A DNA stretch of 64,000 bases from Sessilibacter corallicola (GTDB lineage: Bacteria > Pseudomonadota > Gammaproteobacteria > Pseudomonadales > Cellvibrionaceae), in the NCBI RefSeq assembly GCF_021290925.1, contig NZ_JAJSLX010000001.1:186001-250000 (forward strand), given 5' to 3'. Each line of letters opens with the position of its first letter. Within the stretch, counting starts at the first letter, position 1. The notes beneath the pieces are model-generated. The model had not been told where the DNA came from. It worked only from the letters and a program-made list of their open reading frames with translations, and searched no databases. Both the position numbers and the translations under genes were made by a program. This document shows positions 43,078 through 53,386 of the stretch, piece after piece.

Positions 43078-44937
43078 ATGGCTGACAAGTCACCCGGTTT
43101 TTTTAGACGAACCCTAGGTGGACTCTGGAATTTAATTACCTGGATAAGAGTTACCCTACTGAATGTATTTTTTCTCGTCATTTTAATCGCGGTGGTTGCC
43201 GCAATTTGGCCGAAAGACCCTCTGGAAGTCCCCAATAAAACCTTATTGAAAGTAGCGCCAACTGGCGTGTTGGTGGATCAATACACACACATTGATCCAT
43301 TCGCCAAAGTGATTGATAGCCAAGATTCGGAACCGGCTGAAACACTGGTAAAAGACCTTATTGAAGCCATTACCTTTGCCGCTGAAGACGATCGTATTGA
43401 AGGCTTGGTGTTAGAGCTGGACTCCCTCGTTGGTGGCGGCATCAGTAAGCTTGAAGAAATCGGTGAAGCTTTAACGGTATTTAAAGAATCCGGCAAGCCG
43501 ATTTACGCTCAAGGCAGCAATCTAACTCAGCAACAGTACTACTTAGCGAGCTACGCTGACGAAGTTAATTTAAACCCGCTCGGCAGTGTGTTAATCACCG
43601 GATTCAGCACCTATCGCAACTATTACAAAGACGCGATCGATAACCTCAAAATTTCCATGCACGTCTTCCGAACCGGAGACTACAAAGATGCCATGGAACC
43701 GTTTATTCGCAACAGCATGTCGGATGCCTCTCGCGAGCACAACCAACGTTGGTTGAACCAGCTTTGGTCGGTGTATACCGGGCAAATCGAACAATTGAGA
43801 GACCTACCCGAAGGCTCGATCAACGACTACATCGCCACTATGGATGCGAAACTGAAAGAGCTGAACGGCAATGCCGCAAAACTGGCATTGGATGCCGGTT
43901 TGGTGGATTCACTTATCGCCCCCAAGCAATGGCGTAGCGAGCTTGCTGACACTTACGGTGCTAACAACGACGGCAGTTATAAGTCGTTTGATTATCTCGA
44001 TTATTTAAGTATTGAGCGCAGCCTAGAATTCCCAGAACCCGATACCATTGCTCTGATTGTCGCCCGAGGCACGATCAAATCTGGCTATCAACCGGCCGGG
44101 CAAATCGGCGATAAGAGCTTCTTAGAGTTACTTGATCAAGTAAAACAAGACCCTACCGTAAAAGCGTTGGTAGTCCGCATTGACAGCGGCGGCGGTGGCG
44201 TTTACGCCTCTGAAAATATCCGCCAAGGATTGATGGAAATCCGTGAAAAAGGCATTCCCATTGTGGTATCGATGGGCACCGTGGCGGCATCCGGTGGCTA
44301 CTGGATTGCCACACCGGCCAATGAAATTTGGGCAACGCCAACCACAATTACAGGATCGATTGGTGTTTTCGGTGCTTTTGTTACTCTAGAAGATTCCCTC
44401 AAGCACTTGGGCATTAATACCGACGGCATCGGTACTTCTGAGTTGGCTGGTGCTATTCGTGCCGACCGTGCCCTCTCGCCTATGGCGCAATCGTTATTGC
44501 AACAGGGCATCAACCACATGTACCAACAGTTCATTGAATTGGTTGCCCAAGCTCGCGACACCACACCAGAAGCGATTGACCAAATTGCTCAAGGCCGAGT
44601 CTGGAGCGGCCAGTCAGCGTTGGAATTGGGCTTGGTGGATGAACTGGGCAATCTAGAGCAAGCAATTGCTTCCGCGGCAGAACTGGCAGAAATAGAGACA
44701 TACACCGTCGAAACCATCGAGCAAGAGCTGTCTCCGTTTGAGCAGTTTGTCAGCCAGGTGAGTCAATCTCACGTTGCGGGTTTAATTCAATCGAGCTTGG
44801 AGTCACAGCAAGTTGGTTTGCCACCGGCACTGATTCAACACTACAAAGCTCTGGCCGAGCCGTTAAACTTCGCACAAAGCCTGACTGATCCGCGTGGCGT
44901 GTACGCGCTGTGTTTTGAGTGTGTTCAGCCGCAGTAA
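43078..44937 (+). CDS. sppA: signal peptide peptidase SppA, 67-kDa type
   Basis: A 619-residue inner-membrane serine protease that degrades released signal peptides. One N-terminal membrane segment (VTLLNVFFLVILIAVVAAIW). It has the tandem-domain form: the first half carries the catalytic Lys (RTGDYKDAMEPF) and the second half the nucleophile Ser (GTVAASGGYWIATPA). IDSGGGGVYASENIRQG and TITGSIGVFGAF are further hallmarks. CTAAGGAATA precedes the ATG. Confidence 0.95.
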   Translation: MADKSPGFFRRTLGGLWNLITWIRVTLLNVFFLVILIAVVAAIWPKDPLEVPNKTLLKVAPTGVLVDQYTHIDPFAKVIDSQDSEPAETLVKDLIEAITFAAEDDRIEGLVLELDSLVGGGISKLEEIGEALTVFKESGKPIYAQGSNLTQQQYYLASYADEVNLNPLGSVLITGFSTYRNYYKDAIDNLKISMHVFRTGDYKDAMEPFIRNSMSDASREHNQRWLNQLWSVYTGQIEQLRDLPEGSINDYIATMDAKLKELNGNAAKLALDAGLVDSLIAPKQWRSELADTYGANNDGSYKSFDYLDYLSIERSLEFPEPDTIALIVARGTIKSGYQPAGQIGDKSFLELLDQVKQDPTVKALVVRIDSGGGGVYASENIRQGLMEIREKGIPIVVSMGTVAASGGYWIATPANEIWATPTTITGSIGVFGAFVTLEDSLKHLGINTDGIGTSELAGAIRADRALSPMAQSLLQQGINHMYQQFIELVAQARDTTPEAIDQIAQGRVWSGQSALELGLVDELGNLEQAIASAAELAEIETYTVETIEQELSPFEQFVSQVSQSHVAGLIQSSLESQQVGLPPALIQHYKALAEPLNFAQSLTDPRGVYALCFECVQPQ

Positions 44938-44993
44938 TGCGGCTGATCGAGCGATATCAAACAGAGAAAATGAGTACCATCAGAGAAGCACTG

Positions 44994-45041
44994 GGGCCTA
45001 GCAATTACAACCTACAGATTAAGTTGTAAAAAAAGAGGCCC
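44994..45041. terminator. nested hairpin between convergent sppA and hda
   Basis: gggcct (44994-44999) pairs with aggccc (45036-45041), enclosing ttacaac (45005-45011) and gttgtaa (45023-45029). An A/T run sits inside the outer stem instead of after it, so this is not a textbook intrinsic terminator. It touches the hda stop codon. Confidence 0.45.
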
Positions 45042-45769
45042 TACAGCTCTAAGACTTGTTTAACGAATGGAATGGTCAGCTTGCGCTGCTGGGCAAGCGA
45101 GGCGTGATCCAACCGATTGAGCGCAACAAACAAGGCGTTTAAATCGCGACTCACACGATTTACCACAAACCAAGCGGTCTCCTCATTCAGTTGTAACCCC
45201 AATTGCTCAGCGTGCAACTGTAAGGCATACACCTTTTCTTCGTCGGTTAGCGGTTTAATGTGGTAGGTCACCCCATACGCTAGGCGACTCTTTAAATCTG
45301 GCAGACACAAATCCAACAAACTGGGTGAGGTATGCGCGGCAAGAATCATTTGTTTGCCGCCATCGCGTAAGCGGTTGTAGACGTGGAAAACTACTTGCTC
45401 CCACTCGCGCTTACCGGCGATAACATCAAGATCGTCGATACAGCAAATATCGAGTTCGGAACAGAGATCAAAAAGTGATTCCGGCGCTTGTGACTGCATC
45501 TCAGCCAAAGGAATGTATCGCGCCTTCAATCCCAAAGCCGTGGCCAATTGGCAACTGGCTTTCAGCAAATGGGTAATACCAACACTGGCACTGCCCCACA
45601 AGAACACGACAGGTTCCGACATTCCTCCCTGAATGAAATCCACCAATTGCGAAACTGCTTGCAGATTCGCAGACGATTCAGCGAGGTAATAATTCGCAAA
45701 GGTCGGCTCATCCTCAAGCTTCACATCAAGAGCCAGTTGGTGGTTAGAAACGCTTAAAAAATCAGTCAT
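45041..45769 (-). CDS. hda: DnaA regulatory inactivator Hda
   Basis: 242 residues from ATG 45769 (MTDFLSVSNHQLALDVKLED); a GTG at 45784 is less likely. A DnaA-like AAA+ protein without the DNA-binding domain: the N-terminal QLALDV clamp-binding motif, the Walker A region VFLWGSASVGITHLL (atypical, Gly-Ser-Ala where GKT is usual) and ICCIDDLDVIAG as Walker B. With the beta clamp it promotes ATP hydrolysis by DnaA. Second gene after DUF2066. Confidence 0.92.
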   Translation of the reverse strand: MTDFLSVSNHQLALDVKLEDEPTFANYYLAESSANLQAVSQLVDFIQGGMSEPVVFLWGSASVGITHLLKASCQLATALGLKARYIPLAEMQSQAPESLFDLCSELDICCIDDLDVIAGKREWEQVVFHVYNRLRDGGKQMILAAHTSPSLLDLCLPDLKSRLAYGVTYHIKPLTDEEKVYALQLHAEQLGLQLNEETAWFVVNRVSRDLNALFVALNRLDHASLAQQRKLTIPFVKQVLEL

Positions 45770-45818
45770 ATCACCAAGTCGCACACGCTCTATGCCATAG
45801 GATAAAAACTATTTTGTA

Positions 45819-46922
45819 TCATGGTTGTTGCCCAAGCCAACGCAGCGGCAGCGGGCTTGTGCTGCCACCAAATTGATCGCCTGGAGTTCCCAACACTTGC
45901 ACTCGCTCCATTTTTTTATCGAGCGCCAAAGTGTCTTCAAAAGCAGAAAGCTCGCCATTTAACACCAGGGTTAAATCAATGTCCAAACCATTGATACGAG
46001 TTACCTGAGCAGATTCGACCACAGCTAACTGACTTAAGTAATCCACCGCGCGGTAGTAGTCTAAAAATTCTTCAATTCCCGATAGGCGCACGTTAAGGCC
46101 AGAAGTCTGTGACGACGAGGTTATCGCGTAAGTTTTCGCTAAGAACTTAGCGGTGGTTGCCAAACCCTGATCTAAGGCGGTATTCAGATCAGCGGAATCG
46201 CTCTCAAAAATATCGAATTGAGCATTGTGACGGAACCACCAGCCAATCAACCAACGGCCCGAAGACGTTTGACTGAGCTTACCAATCAAGATTGCGTCCG
46301 GTGAATATCGAGCAGCTGCGGCATCAATGGCGTTTTCTTGCAAACCCCAGAGACCGTCGGCGTCCATTGACAGTTGATCTTCTAAATCTAATAACGGGGT
46401 TGTGATTGGAATAGCACGGTTATCGGCAGATTCAATAATGGCGGAATACGCTAAGGAATGTACCGAATTATCGGTATCTGACGGGGTGTTCAAGACCAAT
46501 TGAACACCTTCGGGGAAACTTCGGGAAACCAACGCCACAAAAACCCGAGGACGGTTTTCAGGCCACACCGGAATGACCGCTGAGGCAAACATGCGCTCTA
46601 TCGCCGATTGAGAAAAGCGCGCACTCAACAAGGTTTCGTCGTTTTCACCGGTAACGTACTGGTATTCTTGCAAATAGACATTACTATTTTTGAGAGCCCG
46701 TTGAATTTCTGGTCGCTGCAGATATTCCTCACTGCCGCTGACTCTGACAATAACGTCTTGCAATGCGAGCGCAACACCGGCATCACGAGCTTCGCCGCTG
46801 CGATTTTCAACCGCGGCAGTAGCAACAAATAAATCGTCGACGACAACAGCCTGAGCCAAGCCGCTGCACAGCATGATCACGCAGAGGGCAACACATCTAA
46901 CCGGCTGTAAAAGCATTTTCAT
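45819..46922 (-). CDS. DUF2066 exported protein
   Basis: 367 residues with a signal peptide (CVALCVIMLCSGLAQA). VVVDDLFVATAAVENRSGEA near residue 26 and ALQDVIVRVSGSEEYL are the recognisable DUF2066 core. Probably periplasmic; function unknown. It stands between purM (divergent) and hda (50 bases downstream, same strand), a conserved order in pseudomonads and relatives. Confidence 0.9.
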   Translation of the reverse strand: MKMLLQPVRCVALCVIMLCSGLAQAVVVDDLFVATAAVENRSGEARDAGVALALQDVIVRVSGSEEYLQRPEIQRALKNSNVYLQEYQYVTGENDETLLSARFSQSAIERMFASAVIPVWPENRPRVFVALVSRSFPEGVQLVLNTPSDTDNSVHSLAYSAIIESADNRAIPITTPLLDLEDQLSMDADGLWGLQENAIDAAAARYSPDAILIGKLSQTSSGRWLIGWWFRHNAQFDIFESDSADLNTALDQGLATTAKFLAKTYAITSSSQTSGLNVRLSGIEEFLDYYRAVDYLSQLAVVESAQVTRINGLDIDLTLVLNGELSAFEDTLALDKKMERVQVLGTPGDQFGGSTSPLPLRWLGQQP

Positions 46923-47233
46923 AAACTATTGAAGTCTCGCAAGTTTTTATACGATCTGTTTCTTTTTTCAACAACCACTAAAGTGCTGACCAAAAAGAAG
47001 CGGCAACACTACACTAGCGCTTCGATAAAATGAAGGTCACACCCAGCGGAATTTGTCAATTTCGTTACTAATGACAGTCATTCAAATCGATTTCTCCAGT
47101 TTTTATTGAATTTTGTACAGAAATAAGAATTCTCTCCGTTTTTTGTCACAAACTGGTAGAATGCGCGGCTTTTAGACGTCAATGCTTTTGCATTGGCTCT
47201 TTCTTTTATTCATTGAGATTACAGCTAAGCGCC
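46923..47233. promoter_or_regulatory. divergent DUF2066/purM promoter region
   Basis: A 311-bp spacer. tagaat at 47157-47162, followed by a GC-rich gcgcgg, looks like the -10 box of purM; no good -35 is seen 17 bases upstream. No PurR-like palindrome was found. Confidence 0.35.
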
Positions 47234-48280
47234 ATGACCGACTCTTCTAAACCATCTTTAAGCTACAAAGACGCAGGTGTTGATATCGACGCCGGCAACG
47301 CCCTGGTTGAACGAATCAAAACCGTTACTAAAAAAACCCAACGCAAAGAAGTACTGGGTGGTTTAGGCGGTTTCGGCGCTTTGTGTGAAATCCCCGAAGG
47401 TTACCAAAAGCCCGTACTTGTCTCGGGTACCGACGGCGTCGGCACCAAGCTCCGCTTGGCAATGGATTTAAACAAGCACAACACCATCGGCATTGATTTG
47501 GTGGCTATGTGTGTAAACGATCTCATCGTCGCTGGCGCTGAGCCCCTCTTCTTCTTGGATTATTACGCCACTGGCAAACTCAATGTCGACGTTGCAGCTG
47601 ATGTAGTAACCGGCATTGGCGCAGGCTGTGAGCTCTCTGGTTGTGCCCTGGTGGGTGGCGAAACCGCAGAAATGCCTGGCATGTATGAAGGCGAAGATTA
47701 CGATCTGGCCGGTTTCTGTGTCGGCGTGGTCGAAAAGGCCAAAATCATCGATGGCTCCAAGGTCAAAGCAGGCGATGTTTTGATTGGCTTGGAATCAAGC
47801 GGGCCGCATTCCAACGGTTATTCGTTAATTCGCAAGGTGATTGAAGTATCCAACGCGGATTTAACCCAGCCTATGGACGACGCAACTCTTGCCGATAAAT
47901 TGCTCGAACCTACGCGTATTTACGTCAAACCGTTACTGGAGCTGTTCAAATCGGTTGAGGTAAACGCGCTGTCGCACATTACCGGCGGCGGTTTTTGGGA
48001 GAACATTCCAAGAATCCTTCCTGAAAACACTCAAGCGGTTATCGACGGTAATTCCTGGCAGATTCCCAGTGTTTTCCAATGGCTGCAAAACGCTGGCAAC
48101 ATTGAACAAACAGAAATGTACCGAACCTTCAACTGCGGTATCGGTATGATTATTGTGGTGGATAAAGCAGTGAGCGACCAAGCTCTAGAAATTCTGACCA
48201 ACGCCGGCGAATCAGCCCGTGTTATCGGCGAAATTGCAACGCGCGAAGCACACGAAGACGCTGTCGTCATTAACGACTAG
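47234..48280 (+). CDS. purM: phosphoribosylformylglycinamidine cyclo-ligase (AIR synthetase)
   Basis: 348 residues from ATG 47234 ([20 protein letters not shown]), the usual PurM N-terminus; a TTG at 47213 adds seven residues. Catalyses ATP-dependent ring closure of FGAM to AIR, step five of purine synthesis. [34 protein letters not shown] and [15 protein letters not shown]-type segments (here [20 protein letters not shown]) and [17 protein letters not shown] are diagnostic. purN follows after 32 bases. Confidence 0.97.
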   Translation: MTDSSKPSLSYKDAGVDIDAGNALVERIKTVTKKTQRKEVLGGLGGFGALCEIPEGYQKPVLVSGTDGVGTKLRLAMDLNKHNTIGIDLVAMCVNDLIVAGAEPLFFLDYYATGKLNVDVAADVVTGIGAGCELSGCALVGGETAEMPGMYEGEDYDLAGFCVGVVEKAKIIDGSKVKAGDVLIGLESSGPHSNGYSLIRKVIEVSNADLTQPMDDATLADKLLEPTRIYVKPLLELFKSVEVNALSHITGGGFWENIPRILPENTQAVIDGNSWQIPSVFQWLQNAGNIEQTEMYRTFNCGIGMIIVVDKAVSDQALEILTNAGESARVIGEIATREAHEDAVVIND

Positions 48281-48312
48281 CCCATCCACCATTTGTAAGC
48301 TAAACATCAATA

Positions 48313-48966
48313 ATGAATTCGACCAATCTTATGTCCGTTGTGGTTTTGATATCCGGCAGCGGCAGTAACTTGCAAGCCATCATTGATGGCATGCAAAGCG
48401 GACAACTTCCTATTCAAATCTCAGCCGTTATCAGCAACAAAGCGGATGTGAAAGGATTAGAACGTGCCGCTAATGCGTCCATTCCAACACACGTTATCAA
48501 CCACAAAGAATTTTCTTCGCGAGAAGCGTTTGATCGCAAGCTGATGGCGACCATCGATCAGCACAAGCCGCAGCTGGTTGTGTTGGCTGGATTCATGAGA
48601 ATTCTGACGGAAGAATTCACCAATCATTACCTAGGGCGAATGATCAACATTCACCCATCTTTGCTGCCTAAATATCAGGGATTACACACCCACCAACGGG
48701 CTATTGATGCCGGCGATAGCCACCACGGCGCCAGTGTTCACTTTGTAACCGCCGAGTTAGATGGTGGGCCAGTTATTGTTCAAGCAAAAGTGGCAATTGA
48801 TGATCAAGAAACCGCGGACACATTAGCCGCAAAAGTATTGAAGTTTGAACATCAGATTTTCCCACAAACCGTGCAATGGTTTGCTGAACATCGATTAACC
48901 ATGGAAGGCAATCAAGCCCTATTAGATGGGAAACCCCTAGATAAAACCGGGTTTCAATGGAATTAA
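48313..48966 (+). CDS. purN: phosphoribosylglycinamide formyltransferase
   Basis: 217 residues (211 if ATG 48331 is used). Transfers formyl from 10-formyl-THF to GAR in step three of purine synthesis. VVLISGSGSNLQAIID at the N-terminus is the phosphate loop. The catalytic Asn-His-Asp set is seen in INIHPSLLPKYQGLHTHQRA and GASVHFVTAELDGGPVI. Operon with purM, as usual in this group. Confidence 0.97.
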   Translation: MNSTNLMSVVVLISGSGSNLQAIIDGMQSGQLPIQISAVISNKADVKGLERAANASIPTHVINHKEFSSREAFDRKLMATIDQHKPQLVVLAGFMRILTEEFTNHYLGRMINIHPSLLPKYQGLHTHQRAIDAGDSHHGASVHFVTAELDGGPVIVQAKVAIDDQETADTLAAKVLKFEHQIFPQTVQWFAEHRLTMEGNQALLDGKPLDKTGFQWN

Positions 48967-48976
48967 GCTTGGCAAA

Positions 48977-49008
48977 CTAGAGTCTGCGCACTTATCGGCA
49001 GACTCTAG
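48977..49008. terminator. hairpin after purN, possibly bidirectional
   Basis: ctagagtctgc and gcagactctag pair perfectly over a 10-base loop. T residues are sparse on both sides, so termination may be partial. It lies between purN and the convergent small gene. Confidence 0.6.
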
Positions 49009-49045
49009 CATTAATATATAATTCGTCGTAGAAGGTTCAGACTTG

Positions 49046-49231
49046 TTATAGTCGCTCAACCTTCTCGATGCCACAGCGCTCACAGCGCGATACCGTCACC
49101 AAACGCCCCTGCTTCACATCAAACTTACGTTCAGTCACTATTTTCCAGCGGTGAAAACCACTGCGACACAAGGTTTTGCCTTTGTGTTTTTCTGAGGCTT
49201 TCGGCCTTTTAAACGCAACAACGTCGCCCAC
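49046..49231 (-). CDS. small zinc-ribbon-like protein
   Basis: 61 residues, basic. KRPKASEKHKGKTLCRSGFH near the start and VTVSRCERCGIEKVERL at the end give one Cys plus a CxxC, with a His between, enough for a zinc site. I recall similar small proteins of this length in pseudomonads. Convergent with purN; function unknown. Confidence 0.75.
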   Translation of the reverse strand: MGDVVAFKRPKASEKHKGKTLCRSGFHRWKIVTERKFDVKQGRLVTVSRCERCGIEKVERL

Positions 49232-49503
49232 AGCGCCCTCGTACTCTCGTTCACTTAAACTTCTAGCAAGTGTAAGTAATATTTACCTGAGATCCAAATA
49301 ACATCGCTAAAAATGTTAACCGGTCTGCCCGAGGAATGTCGATAGAGTCCAATTTTGAACAGGTGTGATTGAACCATTCACAAAATCATTCGAAACCATT
49401 CCCCGGTTAATCCATCGAATAGACATACCAGAAAACCAACGGCTGGTTTATCATTACGGATAATCCGTCTGTTAAGGCCACCAAGCGATCACAAATCCAC
49501 CCT

Positions 49504-51183
49504 ATGTATCATCAGCATTTCGGTCTCAAAGAAGCTCCTTTTTCTATTGCGCCTAACCCACGTTATCTTTTTATGAGCCGCCGCCATAAAGAGGCGTTGG
49601 CGCATCTTATTTACGGCGTGAGTCACGGCGGTGGTTTCGTTTTGCTTACCGGTGAAGTGGGAACCGGTAAAACCACCATAAGCCGTTGTTTATTGAAACA
49701 ACTGCCTAAAAGTACCGACATCGCCTACATTCTTAATCCGTACTTGGATTCGACTGAATTGCTCGCCAGTATTTGCGATGAACTGAAAGTTGATAACGTA
49801 AAAGATACCACCAGCCTGAAAGAGCTATCCGATCGCTTACACAGTTTTCTGCTGGAAAATCACGCCAAGGGTCGCAACACCGTATTAATCATCGATGAAG
49901 CTCAGCATTTAGGCTTTAAAGTGATGGAACAGATTCGGTTACTCACCAATCTAGAAACCGATGAAAAGAAACTGCTGCAAATTATTTTTATCGGCCAGCC
50001 AGAATTGAACGACATCTTGGCCAAAGATGAGCTGCGGCAATTAGCGCAACGCATTACGGCTCGCTTTCACATCGAGCCGCTGTCTGCGGCAGAAACCAAA
50101 GCGTACATTCGCCACCGCCTGATGATTGCAGGCATGAGCGCCAATCAAACCCTGTTTAATCAAGCTGCCATCAAAGTAATTTACAACCACTGCAAAGGCA
50201 TTCCCAGACTCATTAACGTTGCCTGTGATCGCGCCTTGCTGGGGGCTTACACCAATAACCTGCTTAGGGTGGATAAAGACGTGGCTTACGCCGCAGTCAT
50301 GGAATCGTCGGGCAAAAAAGCCATTGCGGCTCCCGGGACCAAAGCGCCACTGATGATTTCAGCTGCATTAGCGGTAATTATTGCGATCATGCTAATTTGG
50401 ATTGGTGTTGGTAAATTCAAACAAGAACCACCGCCAGCCATTGTTATTGCCAATCCGCAAGAAAATGCCGGTGTTATTCAGCGTAATCATTCGTTGCCGC
50501 CACCAACTTTCGAAGTTAAACCGGATGATTTATCGCTAATTAACAGCGTAATTTCGCCAGCAGAATTAACGGCCATGGGCACCACACAAATTGATGATGC
50601 CATTAACCGACTGCAACAAGAGTTGGATATTTTTTCAGGCAATTTAAATCCTGCGTGTGATCGATTGGTTTTTTACGGAGTAGATTGCTTAAGTTCTGAA
50701 TCCAACAGTTGGAGTGATTTCACCAGCTACAATCGCCCTGCTGTATTGGAATTAGAAATTAATAATCAAACACTGTATTTGTCGGTTTCTGGCGTTTCTA
50801 ACAACGATTTAATCGTGCTGACCAACAATGACACAGTTCAGATTCCAAAATTCGAACTGGGCCAATATTGGACCGGTAAATTTACCGTGCTTTGGCAACC
50901 ACCGGAGAGTTTTAAATCGTTAGCAAAACGAGGAGATCGTTCGTCGTTTATAACATGGATTGCAGATTCATTTGCAACCATTGATAACCAACCCGAACCG
51001 CTCACCGATGCATTATTCAATCAAGCACTCGAACAACGCGTGGCTGTATTTCAGCAAGAAGCCGGACTCGACCCAGACGGTATTGTTGGAATAAAAACTG
51101 TGTTAAAAATTAACGATTATTTAAATAACGACTTTTCGTTGAATATAAATAACTTGAACCTCAATAATGAGGTAACCAACTGA
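49504..51183 (+). CDS. gspA: GspA/ExeA-type AAA ATPase with peptidoglycan-binding C-terminus
   Basis: 559 residues. MYHQHFGLKEAPFSIAPNPR is the classic start of ExeA-like ATPases. Walker A GEVGTGKTTISR is near residue 45 and Walker B NTVLIIDEAQHL near residue 125. One membrane segment near residues 280-300 (ISAALAVIIAIMLIWIGVG) puts the C-terminal half in the periplasm, ending in a peptidoglycan-binding domain (AVFQQEAGLDPDGIVGIKTV). With GspB it remodels or binds peptidoglycan so that the type II secretin can assemble. TGATG overlap with gspB. Confidence 0.92.
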   Translation: MYHQHFGLKEAPFSIAPNPRYLFMSRRHKEALAHLIYGVSHGGGFVLLTGEVGTGKTTISRCLLKQLPKSTDIAYILNPYLDSTELLASICDELKVDNVKDTTSLKELSDRLHSFLLENHAKGRNTVLIIDEAQHLGFKVMEQIRLLTNLETDEKKLLQIIFIGQPELNDILAKDELRQLAQRITARFHIEPLSAAETKAYIRHRLMIAGMSANQTLFNQAAIKVIYNHCKGIPRLINVACDRALLGAYTNNLLRVDKDVAYAAVMESSGKKAIAAPGTKAPLMISAALAVIIAIMLIWIGVGKFKQEPPPAIVIANPQENAGVIQRNHSLPPPTFEVKPDDLSLINSVISPAELTAMGTTQIDDAINRLQQELDIFSGNLNPACDRLVFYGVDCLSSESNSWSDFTSYNRPAVLELEINNQTLYLSVSGVSNNDLIVLTNNDTVQIPKFELGQYWTGKFTVLWQPPESFKSLAKRGDRSSFITWIADSFATIDNQPEPLTDALFNQALEQRVAVFQQEAGLDPDGIVGIKTVLKINDYLNNDFSLNINNLNLNNEVTN

Positions 51184-52022
51184 TGTCTTATATACTCGAC
51201 GCTCTGCAAAAATCCGAACAAGAGCGACAGCAACAGCAAGCCGTACCAACAATCAGCGCGGCCCACGACGCTCAATTTGCACAAACCAACAATAAACTTC
51301 CCACTGCCTGGTGGTTGGTTATTATTTTAAGTATTTTATTGATCGGATTAATTGGTTACTTGGTTTTTGGAAATTCAAATTCAACCAACACTGACGTCAC
51401 ACCTTCTGCTCAAACACATTCTATTCAAACAACATCAAATTTAGCGCCATCATCATCTGTTGGCAATGCTCCAGAACCCGCGCCGCAAAACAATCAATCT
51501 ACCGATTTAAAACCTTCTATCTCTAACGAATTGCAAACAGTAAAAACTAATGAAAGCAGCGACATTGGCGAAAGCACTGAAGTAACATCATCAAATACTC
51601 TTTCACAATCAAAAATTTCAGAGCTTTATCGTACAGCAAAAGAAACCCGTACCGAGCAGACCACCAGTAACACACCGGTAAATTTAGAAACGAATAACGT
51701 TACTGAAGTTGATTTAACCAAACCGGCACCACCAGAAAATATTCCAGTAAAAAAAGAACCCCAACAACCGTTATTCCCAAGCATTTACGAGTTGCCCGAT
51801 GTAATTCAATCGGAAATTCCGCCCATACAATACATCGCCCACGTGTATTCTTCGGATGTTTCAAAGGGTTTTGTGATTTTAAATAACGTCAAACTGACTC
51901 CCGGACGACGTTTACAAGGCGACTTGTATTTAGAGCAAGTCGCACAAGATCACGTAGTGATGAGCTTTAAAGGTTATTTATTCCGAGTGCCGTCAATGAC
52001 CAATTGGGATGGGCGATATTAA
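51183..52022 (+). CDS. gspB: GspB/ExeB-type type II secretion assembly protein
   Basis: 279 residues. MSYILDALQKSEQERQQ is the family's start. One membrane segment (AWWLVIILSILLIGLIGYLV) follows, then a low-complexity Ser/Thr/Asn/Gln linker of about 130 residues and a C-terminal periplasmic domain (YIAHVYSSDVSKGFVILNNV, LRLTPGRR-like KLTPGRRLQGDLYLEQV) resembling the GspB/PilP-like fold. It overlaps gspA by one base (TGATG). No other gsp genes are in the window. Confidence 0.92.
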   Translation: MSYILDALQKSEQERQQQQAVPTISAAHDAQFAQTNNKLPTAWWLVIILSILLIGLIGYLVFGNSNSTNTDVTPSAQTHSIQTTSNLAPSSSVGNAPEPAPQNNQSTDLKPSISNELQTVKTNESSDIGESTEVTSSNTLSQSKISELYRTAKETRTEQTTSNTPVNLETNNVTEVDLTKPAPPENIPVKKEPQQPLFPSIYELPDVIQSEIPPIQYIAHVYSSDVSKGFVILNNVKLTPGRRLQGDLYLEQVAQDHVVMSFKGYLFRVPSMTNWDGRY

Positions 52023-52237
52023 TCGAGCTTGCCGCGCATTCCCAACTACCTAAGATCTATCTTTTGGTTAGCGCTTGATTATCTTTAGCTTTAATCTAAA
52101 TTTAGTTTCAATCAATCTTTGTACCAATAAACGGTATTTACTTTAGCAATAAAAGAAAAAGTATTTTAGCTTTTAACCGAGCCGCATGGGCCATTATTCT
52201 TGTGTTAGTTAATAATAAGAAGAATAAGGTAAACATT

Positions 52238-53326
52238 ATGCGTTCGTCACATTTGCCCACTATCGAAAAACTCACTGTACGGCCGGTTTGCGTACCGTTG
52301 CAACACCCACATAAAACCGCCAGCGGAGTAATCACCGAATCACCATTGGTACTGTGTGATATAACCACGTCTGACAATGTTACCGGCCACAGCTTAATCT
52401 TCACCTACACAAAAGCCGCCTTAAAATCTACCGCAATACTCCTCAAAGAACTGGAACCTTTAATTGCTGGTAAACCCTTAGCACCTAAAACGCTGGAGTT
52501 GGAACTGAGCGAAAAATTTCGGCTGCTAGGCAAACAAGGATTGGTGGCAATGACAATAGCAGCAATAGATATGGCCTTGTGGGATGCCCTTGCCCGAACT
52601 CGACATTGTTCGTTAAGCCAATTATTAGGCGCGAGCGAAAAACCCATTAAAGCGTACGGAGGTATTGGATTTGATGGCGTTAAAGGCTGCGAAAAATCCG
52701 CTGCTTATTGGATGGAACAAGGATTTGCAGGCGTGAAAGCCAAAATTGGTTACGCAACCGCAGACGACGACCTTGCAGTAGTTCAAGCCATTCGGAATAT
52801 TGTTGGTGACAAAACCGCACTGATGATCGACTACAACCAAAGCTTAACCCCAACAGAAGCAATAGAACGCCTGAAATTACTTGAAAACGAACAACTCACT
52901 TGGATAGAAGAACCCACCCGAGCGCACGACTACGTAGGCCACGCAGAAATAGCGCAAGCAATAAAAACACCCATTCAGTGCGGAGAAAATTGGTGGGGAC
53001 TCACCGATTTACAACATGCACTCAACCACCAATGTTCCGATTACATTATGTTAGATGTCATGAAAATTGGCGGTGTTACTGGTTGGGTAGAATCCGCAGC
53101 ATTGGCACATTCCCACCAAAAACAAGTATCAAGCCACCTGTGGCCTGAAATAAGCGCACAGCTGCTAAGCGCAACACCTACCGCTCATTGGTTAGAATAC
53201 ATTGATTGGTGGAATCCTATTTTATTAAATCCACTAAAAATAGAAAACGGATTTACAGTTCCCAATAATGCTATTGGGTCTGGAATAGAGTGGAATGAAG
53301 AAAGGGTTGGGGAATTTTTGGTTTGA
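52238..53326 (+). CDS. mandelate racemase/muconate lactonizing family enzyme (enolase superfamily)
   Basis: 362 residues from ATG 52238, which has ATAAGGTAA ahead of it; a GTG at 52202 is less likely. N-terminal capping domain, then a TIM barrel with GVKAKIGYA (KxK catalytic lysine), LMIDYNQSL (first metal Asp), WIEEPTRAHD (Glu) and CGENWWG (Glu). The later barrel strand has ISAQLLSATPTAHWLEY. Racemase, dehydratase and cycloisomerase activities are all possible; I cannot choose. Single gene, no pathway neighbours. Confidence 0.87.
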   Translation: MRSSHLPTIEKLTVRPVCVPLQHPHKTASGVITESPLVLCDITTSDNVTGHSLIFTYTKAALKSTAILLKELEPLIAGKPLAPKTLELELSEKFRLLGKQGLVAMTIAAIDMALWDALARTRHCSLSQLLGASEKPIKAYGGIGFDGVKGCEKSAAYWMEQGFAGVKAKIGYATADDDLAVVQAIRNIVGDKTALMIDYNQSLTPTEAIERLKLLENEQLTWIEEPTRAHDYVGHAEIAQAIKTPIQCGENWWGLTDLQHALNHQCSDYIMLDVMKIGGVTGWVESAALAHSHQKQVSSHLWPEISAQLLSATPTAHWLEYIDWWNPILLNPLKIENGFTVPNNAIGSGIEWNEERVGEFLV

Positions 53327-53386
53327 TGCCTTGGTTTCTACGCTTAAGTAATGACGATACTATTTTTCTCTGTTACTAAAAATTAA